Shown one piece after another: positions 32,461 through 41,460 of a stretch of 64,000 nucleotides of DNA. Positions within the stretch are counted from its first letter, which is position 1, and each line of letters begins with the position of its first letter. The translations under genes and the position numbers were made by a program. The DNA is from Pseudomonas helleri. GTDB lineage: Bacteria > Pseudomonadota > Gammaproteobacteria > Pseudomonadales > Pseudomonadaceae. The stretch is from contig NZ_JYLD01000002.1 of the NCBI RefSeq assembly GCF_001043025.1, positions 310,001-374,000 on the forward strand. The letters run 5' to 3'. The notes beneath the pieces are model-generated. The model saw only the letters and a list, made by a program, of their open reading frames with translations, was not told the DNA's origin and searched no databases.

Positions 32461-35400
32461 TTGCCTAATGTAGCTCCGCCAACACTCACCCATGTGCCAG
32501 GCCAAACCCTTGGCCCACCCGTGCGCGGGACGTTAAAGGGTGCCTTGGCAGCGCTGGTGCTGTTTTTGCTGGGGATCCTGATTTGGTTATTAATTGAACA
32601 GTTCCAGGAAACCCTCGAACAAGAGCACTTGGCCAGCGTCCATTACAGCGCAGACCTGGCTGACCACATCAGTTTGAGCCTGGCGCTCAAGGCCGAAACC
32701 GCCCTCAACCAGCTCCCGCTCTACGAACTCCCCCGCACCCCAAGCCAGCAGCAAGCTGTGGTCAACCAACTGCGTGCAGTGGTGCCGAATGTGCAAAGCC
32801 TGGCCTTGCTCAGCCCAACTGGCGATATTGTGCTCGACAGCAGTAGCGCCAGCCCTGACGCGGCTTTTTTGAAAGAGTGGGTACGCAGTAACCCGCCGCA
32901 AGGCCGGGGCGACGTTTATTACTACGGCAATAACCATGATGCCAGCGTCATTTACCTGCGCTTGCGCCCGCCTAACGACACCTTCAACGGGTATTGGCTG
33001 CTGCGCCTGAGCACCGGCATGCTGCACTCGCTGACGCGCCGAACCGCCGAGAACAACCGCCCGCAATGGCTGATCGAAAACGGCCAGACCGACACCGTGC
33101 TCAGCCGTATGGCAACCGCCTCCAGCGCCAGCACTGTCACCCCGGGCGACGAAGCCTCGACGGTGCTGCTGGTGCCTTTGAGCCACAGCGACTGGGAACT
33201 GCGCGGCCTGTTCGATCGCAGCGAGGCCAAGGCGCATCTGCTGCCCGGCCTGATCGGCAAATGCCTGCTGGGCCTGATGTTCTCGTCGTTGCCGCTGCTG
33301 GCGCTGCTCAACATGCGCCGGCGCCAGCGGCAACTGCATGAAGGTCGACGACGCTACCACGACATTTTCGAAGGCACCGGCGTGGCCTTGTGCGTGCTGG
33401 ATCTGGCCGGTTTGCCGGGCCTGCTGGAGCGCGAAAAACTCCACGACCGCGAGGCGCTCAAGCAATGGCTGCAAGACAACCCCGAACGGCGGCGCCTGTT
33501 ATTTGAGCAACTGCGCATCACTGAAGTGAACCAGGTGGCGTTGCAACTGCTGGGCATCAGCTCGGGCCATGAAGCCTGGATAAAACTGATCAACGGCTGC
33601 CCGGCCAACCCCTCAGCCATTGGTTATCAGTTGGCTGAAGCGGTGCTTGAACAGCAGCACCAGCTTGAACTGGAAATAACCCTCACCGATGCCCAAGGCC
33701 ATGACCAGCATTTATGGCTGGTGCTGCGCCTGCCCGAAGACCGACAGGACTACCACGCGGTCATCTTAAGCATCAGTGACATCACCAGCCGCAAGCTGAT
33801 TGAGCTGTCGCTGCAAGAGCGGGAAAGCTTCTGGTCGGACGTAGTGCGCACCGTGCCTGACCACCTGTACGTGCAGAACGTGATCAGCCAGCGAATGATC
33901 TTCAGCAACCACCATTTGGGCCAAACCCTGGGCTACAGCAGCGTTGAGTTGCAACAAATGGGGCCGTACTTCTGGGAGTTGTTGCTGCACCCCGAAGACG
34001 CCGAGCATTACAGCCAGCTGCGCCAGCAACAACGCGACGGCGGCTATGCCCAGCAACTCGATTGCCAACTGCGCTTTCGCCATCACAGCGGGGTGTGGCG
34101 CCGCTTTGATATTCGCGAGCAAGCCCTGGCCCGCGGCACAGGCGACCAAGTGACACGCATTGTCGGGGTCGCCAAAGACATTACCGACCAAATCGAAGCC
34201 AGCGAATCGTTGCGCGACAGCGAGCATCGTTACCGGATGCTGGCCGAGAGCATCAGCGACGTGATTTTCTCTACCAACAACAGTCTGCAACTCAACTACG
34301 TCAGCCCCTCGATAGAAACCGTATTGGGCCATGACGCCGACTGGGTGCTCAAGCACGGCTGGCAAGCCACCATCGCCAAACCACAGCAACTGACAGGGCT
34401 GTACAGCCTGATCGAACGGATCAAGAGCGCGCTCGACAAACCGGCGCAACTGGCGGCCCTGCGCACCCAACTACAGACCCAACTGTTCCTGCTCGACTGT
34501 GTGCGTGCTGACGGGCGCAAAATACCGGTGGAACTGCGTCTGATTCTGGTGTGGGATGAGCACGACAAGTTCGAAGGCCTGCTCGGCGTTGCCCGTGATA
34601 TCAGCCAGCAGCGCAGCGCCGAAAAAGACCTGCGCATGGCTGCCACGGTCTTTGAGCATTCCACCTCGGCCATCCTGATCACCGACCCGGCGGGCTACAT
34701 CGTGCAAGCCAACGAAGCCTTTAGCCGGGTGAGCGGCTACTCCGTTGAGCAGGTACTCGACCAACTGCCGAACCTGCTGACCGTTGATGAACAGCAGCAA
34801 GCGCACTTGCAGTACGTGATCAAACAACTGAACCAGCACAACACCTGGGAAGGCGAAGTGTGGCTCAAGCGGCGCAATGGCGAACATTACCCGGCGTGGG
34901 TCGGGATAACGGCGGTTTTCGACGACGAAGGCGACCTGGCCAGCTATGTGTGCTTCTTCAGCGACATCAGCGAGCGCAAGGCCAGCGAACAACGCATCCA
35001 CCGGCTGGCCTACTACGACGCCCTGACCCACCTGCCCAACCGCACGCTGTTCCAGGACCGCCTGCACACCGCCTTGCAGCAGGCCGAACGGAACAAGTCG
35101 TGGGTGGTGTTGATGTTCCTCGACCTCGACCGCTTCAAACCGATCAACGACTCACTGGGCCACGCCGCGGGCGACCGCATGCTCAAAGACATGGCCACGC
35201 GCCTGTTGGCCTGCGTGGATGACGACGACACCGTTGCGCGCATGGGCGGCGATGAGTTCACCCTGCTCTTGCAACCCCGCGCCACCCGCGTCATGGCGCT
35301 CAACCGGGCGGTCGGGGTGGCTGAGCAAATCCTCGCCAGCCTGGTGCAACCGTTCGTTCTTGAGAGCCGCGAATTTTTCGTCACCGCCAGTATCGGCATC

Positions 35401-36318
35401 GCCTTAAGCCCGCAGGACGGCAACGAACTCAGCCAGTTGATGAAAAACGCCGACACCGCGATGTATCACGCCAAAGAGCGCGGCAAGAACAACTTCCAGT
35501 TCTACCAGGCCGACATGAACGCCAGCGCCCTGGAACGCCTGGAGCTGGAAAGCGACCTGCGCCATGCGCTGGAACAGCAAGAATTTATCCTCTATTACCA
35601 GCCGCAATTCAGTGGCGACGGCAAGCGCCTGACCGGGGTTGAGGCGCTGCTGCGCTGGAACCACCCACGGCGTGGCCTGGTGCCGCCGGGCGACTTTATC
35701 CCGGTGCTGGAAGAGTTGGGGCTGGTGGTGGATGTCGGTGACTGGGTGCTGGCCGAATCGTGCCGCCAGCTTAAGCGCTGGCACCAGGAGAAAGTGCGCG
35801 TGCCTAAAGTCTCGGTCAACATCTCGGCACGGCAATTCTCGGACGGCCAGCTTGGCACGCGGATCGCCAGCATACTCAAGGAAACCGGGCTCTCCCCGGC
35901 GTGCCTTGAGCTGGAACTGACCGAAAGCATCTTGATGCGCGAAGTCAGCGAAGCGCTGCAAATTCTCGCCAGCCTGAAAAACCTCGGCCTGAGCATTGCC
36001 GTTGACGACTTCGGCACGGGTTATTCGTCGCTCAACTACCTCAAACAGTTCCCGATCGACGTGCTCAAGATCGACCGCACGTTCGTCGACGGCCTGCCGT
36101 CAGGCGAGCAGGATGCGCAAATTGTCCGCGCCATTATTGCGATGGCCCACAGCCTCAACCTGGCGGTGATCGCCGAAGGCGTCGAGACCCACGAGCAGCT
36201 CGAGTTCCTGCGCGAGCACGGTTGCGACGAAATTCAGGGCTACCTGTTTGGCCGCCCCATGCCCGCGCACCTGCTGGTCAAGCAATTGCAGGCCTATGGT
36301 TTCAAGCTTGCAACGTGA
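32461..36318 (+). CDS. PAS-GGDEF-EAL membrane sensor for c-di-GMP
   Basis: 1285 residues. Membrane segments are at about 26-46 and 265-283, enclosing a periplasmic sensor. Several PAS/PAC regions follow (about 297-845), then GGDEF ([13 protein letters not shown]; intact MGGDEF near 928) and EAL (VEALLRW near 1060, [33 protein letters not shown]). Both catalytic motifs look intact, so it may make and break c-di-GMP. The RxxD inhibitory site is absent (DDDD). The TTG start has AGGA 10 bases upstream and no ATG alternative nearby; the start is moderately certain. Confidence 0.88.
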   Translation: MPNVAPPTLTHVPGQTLGPPVRGTLKGALAALVLFLLGILIWLLIEQFQETLEQEHLASVHYSADLADHISLSLALKAETALNQLPLYELPRTPSQQQAVVNQLRAVVPNVQSLALLSPTGDIVLDSSSASPDAAFLKEWVRSNPPQGRGDVYYYGNNHDASVIYLRLRPPNDTFNGYWLLRLSTGMLHSLTRRTAENNRPQWLIENGQTDTVLSRMATASSASTVTPGDEASTVLLVPLSHSDWELRGLFDRSEAKAHLLPGLIGKCLLGLMFSSLPLLALLNMRRRQRQLHEGRRRYHDIFEGTGVALCVLDLAGLPGLLEREKLHDREALKQWLQDNPERRRLLFEQLRITEVNQVALQLLGISSGHEAWIKLINGCPANPSAIGYQLAEAVLEQQHQLELEITLTDAQGHDQHLWLVLRLPEDRQDYHAVILSISDITSRKLIELSLQERESFWSDVVRTVPDHLYVQNVISQRMIFSNHHLGQTLGYSSVELQQMGPYFWELLLHPEDAEHYSQLRQQQRDGGYAQQLDCQLRFRHHSGVWRRFDIREQALARGTGDQVTRIVGVAKDITDQIEASESLRDSEHRYRMLAESISDVIFSTNNSLQLNYVSPSIETVLGHDADWVLKHGWQATIAKPQQLTGLYSLIERIKSALDKPAQLAALRTQLQTQLFLLDCVRADGRKIPVELRLILVWDEHDKFEGLLGVARDISQQRSAEKDLRMAATVFEHSTSAILITDPAGYIVQANEAFSRVSGYSVEQVLDQLPNLLTVDEQQQAHLQYVIKQLNQHNTWEGEVWLKRRNGEHYPAWVGITAVFDDEGDLASYVCFFSDISERKASEQRIHRLAYYDALTHLPNRTLFQDRLHTALQQAERNKSWVVLMFLDLDRFKPINDSLGHAAGDRMLKDMATRLLACVDDDDTVARMGGDEFTLLLQPRATRVMALNRAVGVAEQILASLVQPFVLESREFFVTASIGIALSPQDGNELSQLMKNADTAMYHAKERGKNNFQFYQADMNASALERLELESDLRHALEQQEFILYYQPQFSGDGKRLTGVEALLRWNHPRRGLVPPGDFIPVLEELGLVVDVGDWVLAESCRQLKRWHQEKVRVPKVSVNISARQFSDGQLGTRIASILKETGLSPACLELELTESILMREVSEALQILASLKNLGLSIAVDDFGTGYSSLNYLKQFPIDVLKIDRTFVDGLPSGEQDAQIVRAIIAMAHSLNLAVIAEGVETHEQLEFLREHGCDEIQGYLFGRPMPAHLLVKQLQAYGFKLAT

Positions 36319-36410
36319 TCACGCACGCCGTGAATCGCTTTCATATGCCAGTTAATACCCATTGGGTTAGAATGCCCTCCTTTTCTGCCCCCCGATCCTT
36401 GAGGACCGCC

Positions 36411-37664
36411 ATGTTCAGCCGTGATTTGACACTTGCCAAGTTCGACGCCGACCTTTTTGCCGCCATGGAGCAAGAAGCTCAGCGCCAGGAAGAACACATC
36501 GAGCTGATCGCTTCGGAAAACTACACCAGCCCAGCGGTGATGGAAGCTCAAGGCTCGGTCTTGACCAACAAATACGCGGAAGGCTACCCAGGCAAGCGTT
36601 ACTACGGCGGCTGCGAATACGTCGACGTGGTTGAGCAACTGGCCATCGACCGTGCAAAAGAACTGTTCGGCGCCGATTACGCCAACGTTCAGCCGCACGC
36701 TGGCTCCCAGGCCAACAGCGCTGTTTACCTGGCCCTGCTGTCGGCCGGTGACACCATCCTGGGCATGAGCCTGGCTCACGGTGGTCACCTGACCCACGGC
36801 GCCAGCGTTTCGTCCTCGGGCAAGCTGTACAACGCTGTTCAATACGGCATCGACGCCAACGGCCTGATCGACTACGACGAAGTTGAGCGCCTGGCGGTTG
36901 AGCACAAGCCAAAAATGATCGTGGCCGGTTTCTCTGCCTACTCGCAGATCCTGGACTTCCCGCGTTTCCGTGCGATCGCTGACAAAGTTGGCGCGTACCT
37001 GTTCGTTGACATGGCTCACGTAGCCGGTCTGGTGGCTGCTGGCGTTTACCCGAACCCGGTTCCATTTGCTGACGTCGTAACCACCACCACGCACAAAACC
37101 CTGCGCGGCCCACGTGGCGGCCTGATCCTGGCCAAAGCTAACCCTGAAATCGAGAAAAAGCTGAACTCGGCTGTATTCCCGGGCGGTCAAGGTGGCCCAC
37201 TGGAGCACGTTATCGCCGGTAAGGCCGTGTGCTTCAAAGAAGCTCTGCAGCCTGAGTTCAAGGTGTACCAACAACAAGTGGTGAAAAACGCCCAGGCCAT
37301 GGCCTCGGTGTTCATCGAGCGCGGCTACGACATCGTGTCGGGCGGTACTGAAAACCACCTGTTCCTGCTGTCGCTGATCAAGCAAGACATCTCCGGTAAA
37401 GACGCTGACGCCGCGTTGGGCAAAGCTTTCATCACCGTGAACAAAAACTCCGTGCCTAACGACCCACGCTCCCCGTTCGTCACCTCGGGCCTACGTTTCG
37501 GTACCCCGGCTGTGACCACTCGCGGCTTCAAAGTTGAAGAGTGTAAAGAGCTGGCGGGCTGGATCTGCGACATCCTGGACGACATCAACAACGAAGCCGT
37601 GATTGATGCAGTTCGCGAAAAAGTAAAAGCTATCTGCAAAAAGCTGCCTGTTTACGGCAACTGA
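36411..37664 (+). CDS. glyA: Serine hydroxymethyltransferase GlyA
   Basis: A 417-residue PLP enzyme that interconverts serine and glycine with tetrahydrofolate. Signature blocks are [41 protein letters not shown] and the PLP lysine motif [15 protein letters not shown]. The ATG at 36411 follows a GAGGA site. Full length. It is preceded by the GGDEF-EAL gene after 92 bases and ends at a strong terminator, so it is probably its own unit. Confidence 0.97.
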   Translation: MFSRDLTLAKFDADLFAAMEQEAQRQEEHIELIASENYTSPAVMEAQGSVLTNKYAEGYPGKRYYGGCEYVDVVEQLAIDRAKELFGADYANVQPHAGSQANSAVYLALLSAGDTILGMSLAHGGHLTHGASVSSSGKLYNAVQYGIDANGLIDYDEVERLAVEHKPKMIVAGFSAYSQILDFPRFRAIADKVGAYLFVDMAHVAGLVAAGVYPNPVPFADVVTTTTHKTLRGPRGGLILAKANPEIEKKLNSAVFPGGQGGPLEHVIAGKAVCFKEALQPEFKVYQQQVVKNAQAMASVFIERGYDIVSGGTENHLFLLSLIKQDISGKDADAALGKAFITVNKNSVPNDPRSPFVTSGLRFGTPAVTTRGFKVEECKELAGWICDILDDINNEAVIDAVREKVKAICKKLPVYGN

Positions 37665-37677
37665 GTGTAATTAGCTG

Positions 37678-37711
37678 AAAAAAAAGCCCGGCTCTTGAGC
37701 CGGGCTTTTTT
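37678..37711 (+). terminator. Rho-independent terminator of glyA
   Basis: AGCCCGGCTC and GAGCCGGGCT arms with a TT loop, flanked by A and T runs. Confidence 0.93.
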
Positions 37712-37720
37712 GTGCCCGCC

Positions 37721-37789
37721 CTGTAGAAGCGAGCTTGCCTCGCGATCTTTTAAAGATCAAAAGATCGCGAGGCAAGCTCGCTCCTACAG
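37721..37789. repeat. REP class A palindromic pair
   Basis: Inverted arms beginning CTGTAGAAGCGAGCTTGCCT, one mismatch between arms, directly after the glyA terminator and before the toxin gene. Confidence 0.92.
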
Positions 37790-37868
37790 TAAAACGACAG
37801 CCGGAGTTCTCTGGAGTGCGAAGCCGTGTAGACTTGCCATCTGTCTCCGCACGGATACACTCATAACA

Positions 37869-38162
37869 ATGAATTACATCATCCAGCAAACGAAATCCTT
37901 TGCGTTATGGCATTCAACACTGCGCGATATGCGCGCAAAAATCGCTATTGCACGCCGCATTGAGAGAGCCTCGGCGGGCAACCTTGGCGATGCCAAAACA
38001 GTCGGTGGCGGCGTGTCTGAGATGCGCGTGGATGTCGGAGCCGGGTATCGGCTTTATTTCACACTGCGCGAAGGTGTGATGATTGTCTTGCTGGTGGGCG
38101 GTGACAAATCTACACAGGCTGCTGACATCAAGCAGGCAAAAATGATGGCTAAGGAGGTCTGA
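37869..38162 (+). CDS. RelE/ParE-superfamily (HigB-like) toxin
   Basis: 97 residues (MNYIIQQTKSFALWHSTLRDMRAKIAIARRIERASAGNLGDAKTVGGGVSEMRVDVGAGYRLYFTLREGVMIVLLVGGDKSTQAADIKQAKMMA). This is the compact addiction-module killer family with conserved GGGVSEMRVD, GYRLYF and GGDK motifs. The ATG at 37869 is used because upstream in-frame sequence is REP DNA. The antitoxin gene begins one base after its stop, giving toxin-first order. Predicted to inhibit translation by mRNA cleavage; the target is unknown. Confidence 0.88.
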   Translation: MNYIIQQTKSFALWHSTLRDMRAKIAIARRIERASAGNLGDAKTVGGGVSEMRVDVGAGYRLYFTLREGVMIVLLVGGDKSTQAADIKQAKMMAKEV

Positions 38163-38163
38163 G

Positions 38164-38454
38164 ATGCCTAACACCCCTATTGCGTTCGACATGGCGGCGC
38201 TGCTCGATAGTGATGAAGCCATCAGCGAGTACCTCTCCCAGGTACTTGCCGACGGCGATACCGATGAACTGATTCGTGCCGTTGGTTACGTGGCCAAAGC
38301 CCGAGGTATGGCGCAAATCGCCAAAGACTCAGGCCTCGGTCGTGCCAGCTTGTACAAGGCCTTCGCCCCTGGGGCCAAGCCTCGCTTCGACACCGTGGTG
38401 AAAGTCATGCGTGCAATGGGCGTGGAGCTTCACGCGCAGCCAGCACACCCATAA
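38164..38454 (+). CDS. Addiction-module antidote (HigA/Xre-like) protein
   Basis: 96 residues (FDMAALLDSDEAISEYLSQVLADGDTDELIRAVGYVAKARGMAQIAKDSGLGRASLYKAFAPGAKPRFDTVVKVMRAMGVELHA). This is the antidote family with a helix-turn-helix (MAQIAKDSGLGRASLYKAF). AAGGAGGT ends seven bases before the ATG, giving strong translation of the antitoxin. It should neutralise the upstream toxin and repress the operon. Confidence 0.88.
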   Translation: MPNTPIAFDMAALLDSDEAISEYLSQVLADGDTDELIRAVGYVAKARGMAQIAKDSGLGRASLYKAFAPGAKPRFDTVVKVMRAMGVELHAQPAHP

Positions 38455-38463
38455 GTGGCCGGG

Positions 38464-38733
38464 TCAGGTCGGCTGTAAGCGCCAGCCCAAGACGTTGAGC
38501 AGGTCGCAGCCGTCGCGCAGCAAGATCATGGCGGTGGTGGCGAGTTGTTTGAGGTCGATGGCGTCGGCGTCCTGGACGTCGCGGCTAGAGAAGGTTTCCA
38601 TCAGTTGGGTCACCGCCAGTACGCGGGCGGTGACGTTGGCGTGCAAGACGTCAAGCGGGGCGTTACGGTCGATCAGCAAGGCGGGGATGGTGCAGTCGAT
38701 GGCAGTCAGCGGGATGTACGGTGAATTAGTCAT
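38464..38733 (-). CDS. Unrecognised small Pseudomonas-type protein
   Basis: 89 residues (MTNSPYIPLTAIDCTIPALLIDRNAPLDVLHANVTARVLAVTQLMETFSSRDVQDADAIDLKQLATTAMILLRDGCDLLNVLGWRLQPT). It is predicted to be all-helical, with no signal peptide or recognised catalytic motif. It resembles the short helical hypothetical proteins common in fluorescent pseudomonads, but I cannot name the family with confidence. It ends 9 bases from the antitoxin gene (convergent). Its own ribosome-binding site is weak, and a 53-codon ORF ends 9 bases upstream, suggesting coupled translation. Confidence 0.7.
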   Translation of the reverse strand: MTNSPYIPLTAIDCTIPALLIDRNAPLDVLHANVTARVLAVTQLMETFSSRDVQDADAIDLKQLATTAMILLRDGCDLLNVLGWRLQPT

Positions 38734-38742
38734 GGATGAATC

Positions 38743-38904
38743 TCATAAAGGTCGGCTGTAAACCACCCACTTCGTCGCCAAACGAAACTGGGTGGCCGCT
38801 GTACGCGGGTTGGCGAACCGGTCGACCTCAACTCCGGCAGATCCGAAGATCTCCCACGCACAGCTGCCATAAAGCACAGCGAGCAAAAATACACGCTCGG
38901 CCAT
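38743..38904 (-). CDS. Possible 53-residue leader ORF
   Basis: The reading frame starts ATG at 38904 and reads MAERVFLLAVLYGSCAWEIF, continues GSAGVEVDRFANPRTAAT and ends KWVVYSRPL, then TGA nine bases before the next start. It resembles a real peptide with a hydrophobic N-terminus. However, no good ribosome-binding site is seen, and the same DNA folds into several strong hairpins, so it could instead be a structured RNA leader. The overlapping frame (from 38948) is also open. See findings. Confidence 0.45.
   Translation of the reverse strand: MAERVFLLAVLYGSCAWEIFGSAGVEVDRFANPRTAATQFRLATKWVVYSRPL
38763..38852 (-). promoter_or_regulatory. Structured leader with three hairpins
   Basis: Minus-strand RNA would form AGATC-TTCG-GATCT (38852-38839), GGTT-CGCC-AACC (38819-38808) and a 33-base hairpin with a 12-bp interrupted stem, CCACCCA/TGGGTGG plus TTCGT/ACGAA (38795-38763). 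The last one ends 29 bases before the start codon of the 89-residue gene. The dense tetraloop-type hairpins suggest a selected RNA structure. Confidence 0.5.
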
Positions 38905-39054
38905 ATATAGCAATTACGCATTTCATTGAGAACGTTCCAGGTCGCCAAACCCGGTCACCCATTTGGGCGAGCGCTGACTATAGGCGCCGTCCTGCTGCCT
39001 CAGCAATTGGCAAAGCTGTGCGAAACATCCCGCAATTTCGTGGGCGTACACACC

Positions 39055-39126
39055 CTCTGTAGGAGCGAGCTTGTCTCGCGATCTTTTGATCTTAAAAGCT
39101 CGCGAGGCAAGCTCGCTCCTACAGAG
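39055..39126. repeat. REP class A palindromic pair
   Basis: Inverted arms CTCTGTAGGAGCGAGCTTGT and the matching right arm ending CTCCTACAGAG; a few mismatches in the centre. It occupies part of the 476-base gap between the leader ORF and the transporter; the rest of the gap holds the transporter promoter and operators. Confidence 0.9.
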
Positions 39127-39215
39127 ATTCGCGGTGAATCAGGCGCTCAAATCACGCACATCATCCCCCCCAATTCAACATCCCGCAGAGGCTTTAGCTC
39201 GCTGAGCCTCACTCA

Positions 39216-39230
39216 ACCGGTAAGACCGGT
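39216..39230. promoter_or_regulatory. GntR/FCD-type operator, upstream copy
   Basis: ACCGGTAAGACCGGT is a perfect inverted repeat with a 3-base centre and fits the GGTnnnACC core of FadR/FCD-family operators. It lies 24 bases upstream of the predicted -35 box. Confidence 0.65.
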
Positions 39231-39253
39231 CAGCCAATTTTATTAAAATTCAC

Positions 39254-39283
39254 TTGATTATCCCGAAATGCGACTCCTACACT
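39254..39283 (+). promoter_or_regulatory. Predicted promoter of the DctA-like transporter
   Basis: TTGATT, 18 bases, TACACT. The two operator-like sites lie on either side of it. Confidence 0.6.
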
Positions 39284-39301
39284 GCTCGCGAACTGGACAT
39301 A

Positions 39302-39316
39302 CCGGTAAGACCACAA
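39302..39316. promoter_or_regulatory. GntR/FCD-type operator, downstream copy
   Basis: ACCGGTAAGACCACA repeats the first operator's left arm and centre exactly, with a degraded right arm. Core GGTAAGACC is 86 bases from the other core, about eight helical turns, which would suit looping. Confidence 0.6.
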
Positions 39317-39380
39317 TAATTAAGTTCTGAAGCCCATTCGCTCAGCGACCTGCTGTCAGGACACTACCAGGACTCCTCCC

Positions 39381-40694
39381 ATGATCAGATGGTGCTCGCG
39401 TTCAATTTTCTTTCAAGTCGTTCTTGGTCTCCTCCTCGGTGCCGCTTGCGGCCTTGTTTTGCCCGAATACTCTTCCCACCTCAAACCCTTGGGCGACGCT
39501 TTTATCAAGCTGATCAAGATGCTGATCGGCCTGATTGTGTTCTGCGTAGTGGTCAGTGGCATCAGCGGTGCGGGCGACTTGAAGAAGGTCGGAAGGATCG
39601 GCCTGAAGTCGGTTATTTATTTTGAAATTCTGACCACGGTTGCACTGGTTGTGGGCTTGGCGTTTGCCTTCAGCACGGGGATCGGCACAGGGGCGAATAT
39701 CCATCTGGATCAATTGGCCAGCGCCGGGGCAAGTGACATCACCCAGCGCAGTGAGCATATGCAAACCACGGCGCAGTTCTTGATGGACCTTATCCCCACC
39801 TCGGTGGTGGGCGCTTTCGCTGATAACAACATTCTGCAAGTGCTGCTGTTTTCCGTCCTGTTCGGCAGCGCGCTCAATCTGGTCGGTGAGGCGGCGTCGG
39901 GGATATCGCGACTGATTAACGAGCTAAGCCATATCATCTTCCGCATCATGGGCATGATTGTTCGTTTGGCGCCCATCGGCGTGTTTGGCGCCATAGCCTT
40001 TACCACCAGCACGTATGGCCTGGATTCGCTGCAACACTTGGGTAGCCTGGTCGGTTTGTTTTATCTGACCTGTGCCGCGTTTGTTTCTGTAATTCTTGGC
40101 GTGGTGATGCGGGCTTCTGGCCTGCGTCTTTGGCCTCTGCTCAAGTACCTGCGCGAAGAGCTGACGATTGTACTGGGCACCGCGTCGTCCGATGCCGTGC
40201 TGCCACAAATCATGCGCAAGCTGGAGCACTTGGGCATTGGTACCTCGACGGTAGGGCTGGTTATTCCAACCGGATACTCCTTTAATCTGGATGGTTTCTC
40301 GATTTACCTGACGCTGGCCATCGTGTTTATCGCCAACGCCACCGGCACGCCCTTGGCCATGACCGACTTGCTGACCATTTTGCTGGTCTCGTTGATCACG
40401 TCAAAAGGGGCTCACGGCATTCCCGGTTCGGCATTAGTCATTCTTGCTGCTACCTTGACCGCGATCCCGGCCATACCGGTGGCAGGTCTGGTATTGGTGT
40501 TGGCGGTAGACTGGTTTATGGGTATTGGCCGCGCCCTGACTAACCTGATCGGTAACTGTGTGGCGACTGTCGCGATTGCCCAGTGGGAAAAAGACATCGA
40601 CGTGCAACGTGCCAACAAAGTACTCGCCGGGCAACCGGGCTACACCTTTCGCCCGCTCAAACCTGAAGTCGCTGTCGGCCCGCAGGATTTTTAA
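39381..40694 (+). CDS. DctA-like C4-dicarboxylate:cation symporter
   Basis: A 437-residue DAACS-family membrane transporter. It has eight or more membrane segments and the family motifs ASSDAVLPQIMRKLEHLG, PTGYSFNLDGFSIYLTLA and SKGAHGIPGSALVILAATLTAIPAIPVAG. Substrates in the family are succinate/fumarate/malate or acidic amino acids; the sequence is closest in feel to DctA but I cannot fix the substrate. AGGA lies upstream of the ATG. Two GntR/FCD regulators follow in the same direction and operator-like sites flank its promoter. Confidence 0.88.
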   Translation: MIRWCSRSIFFQVVLGLLLGAACGLVLPEYSSHLKPLGDAFIKLIKMLIGLIVFCVVVSGISGAGDLKKVGRIGLKSVIYFEILTTVALVVGLAFAFSTGIGTGANIHLDQLASAGASDITQRSEHMQTTAQFLMDLIPTSVVGAFADNNILQVLLFSVLFGSALNLVGEAASGISRLINELSHIIFRIMGMIVRLAPIGVFGAIAFTTSTYGLDSLQHLGSLVGLFYLTCAAFVSVILGVVMRASGLRLWPLLKYLREELTIVLGTASSDAVLPQIMRKLEHLGIGTSTVGLVIPTGYSFNLDGFSIYLTLAIVFIANATGTPLAMTDLLTILLVSLITSKGAHGIPGSALVILAATLTAIPAIPVAGLVLVLAVDWFMGIGRALTNLIGNCVATVAIAQWEKDIDVQRANKVLAGQPGYTFRPLKPEVAVGPQDF

Positions 40695-40731
40695 AATCTT
40701 CTAACCCCTTTTGTTGCTCATGGAGCGAAAA

Positions 40732-41436
40732 GTGATCACCTCGTCAACGGTTGTAAATTCGGTAGTAGCCAAACTCAGGGCGGCCTTGGCCAGCGGGGAA
40801 TGGCGCAGCGGAGAGATGCTGCCCGGGCAACGGGAGTTGGCTGAAAAGCTCGGCATCAGCCGCCCCAGCCTGAGGGAAGCCATCATCGTGCTGGAGACAC
40901 TGGGGCTAGTCCGTACCCTGCCGAGCAAAGGCGTGGTGGTGCTGCAAGCCAACGCCAGCGAATCTCCCCAGCAGGAGAACGCGGTGGCGCAAGCCAGCAT
41001 GGAAGATGTACTGCAACTGCGTTACACCCTTGAGCCGTTTATCGTCGGGCTGGTCGCGCAGTCCATTCGCAGCAAAGAGGTCGGCCAGTTACGGCTAACG
41101 CTAATGGACATGCGCGAAGCCCTGGAAGCCAACGACAGCGAGGCCGGGGTCAATGCGTACATCGCCTTTCATGAAGAGCTGTTTAACCTGACGTCTAATC
41201 CCATCTTCCAGAGCGTTGTTCAACAAACCAGCAACGCCCTCAAACAAAGTGCACAAGTGCTGCGCAACTCACCTGAGCACATGGCAGAAAGACTGGAAGA
41301 AAATGAGGCCGTGGTGCGCGCCATTCGTGCCAAAAACAGTGCGTTGGCGGGCGCCGAAATGCGTCGCCATATTCTGCGCGAAGGTCAGCGCGTGGGCATT
41401 GAACTGAACATACCTGACGAAAACCCCGGCAGTTAA
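40732..41436 (+). CDS. GntR/FCD (FadR-type) transcriptional regulator
   Basis: A 234-residue protein with an N-terminal winged helix (VVNSVVAKLRAALASGEWRSGEMLPGQRELAEKLGISRPSLREAIIVLETLGLVRTLPSKGVVVLQA) and an all-helical FCD ligand domain (EDVLQLRYTLEPFIVGLVAQSI...FHEELFNLTSNPIFQSVV). I choose the GTG at 40732 because GGAG sits six bases before it; the ATG at 40720 lacks a site. It lies 37 bases downstream of the transporter and is the natural candidate to bind the ACCGGTAAGACC sites. Confidence 0.9.
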   Translation: MITSSTVVNSVVAKLRAALASGEWRSGEMLPGQRELAEKLGISRPSLREAIIVLETLGLVRTLPSKGVVVLQANASESPQQENAVAQASMEDVLQLRYTLEPFIVGLVAQSIRSKEVGQLRLTLMDMREALEANDSEAGVNAYIAFHEELFNLTSNPIFQSVVQQTSNALKQSAQVLRNSPEHMAERLEENEAVVRAIRAKNSALAGAEMRRHILREGQRVGIELNIPDENPGS

Positions 41437-41460
41437 CACGTTTCAGACAGGAGTCTGGCC

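Noticed and set aside
36294..37385. A 363-codon open frame on the minus strand
   Set aside because: Antisense to glyA; no start signal or recognisable protein.
38730..38948. A 72-codon minus-strand frame overlapping the leader
   Set aside because: It runs past the start of the next gene and is Arg/Ser/Pro-rich. The 53-codon frame looks more protein-like, though neither is proven.
38736..39062. A 108-codon open frame on the plus strand
   Set aside because: Covers the hairpin leader and intergenic DNA, with no ribosome-binding site and low-complexity basic composition. The minus-strand structure explains the region better.
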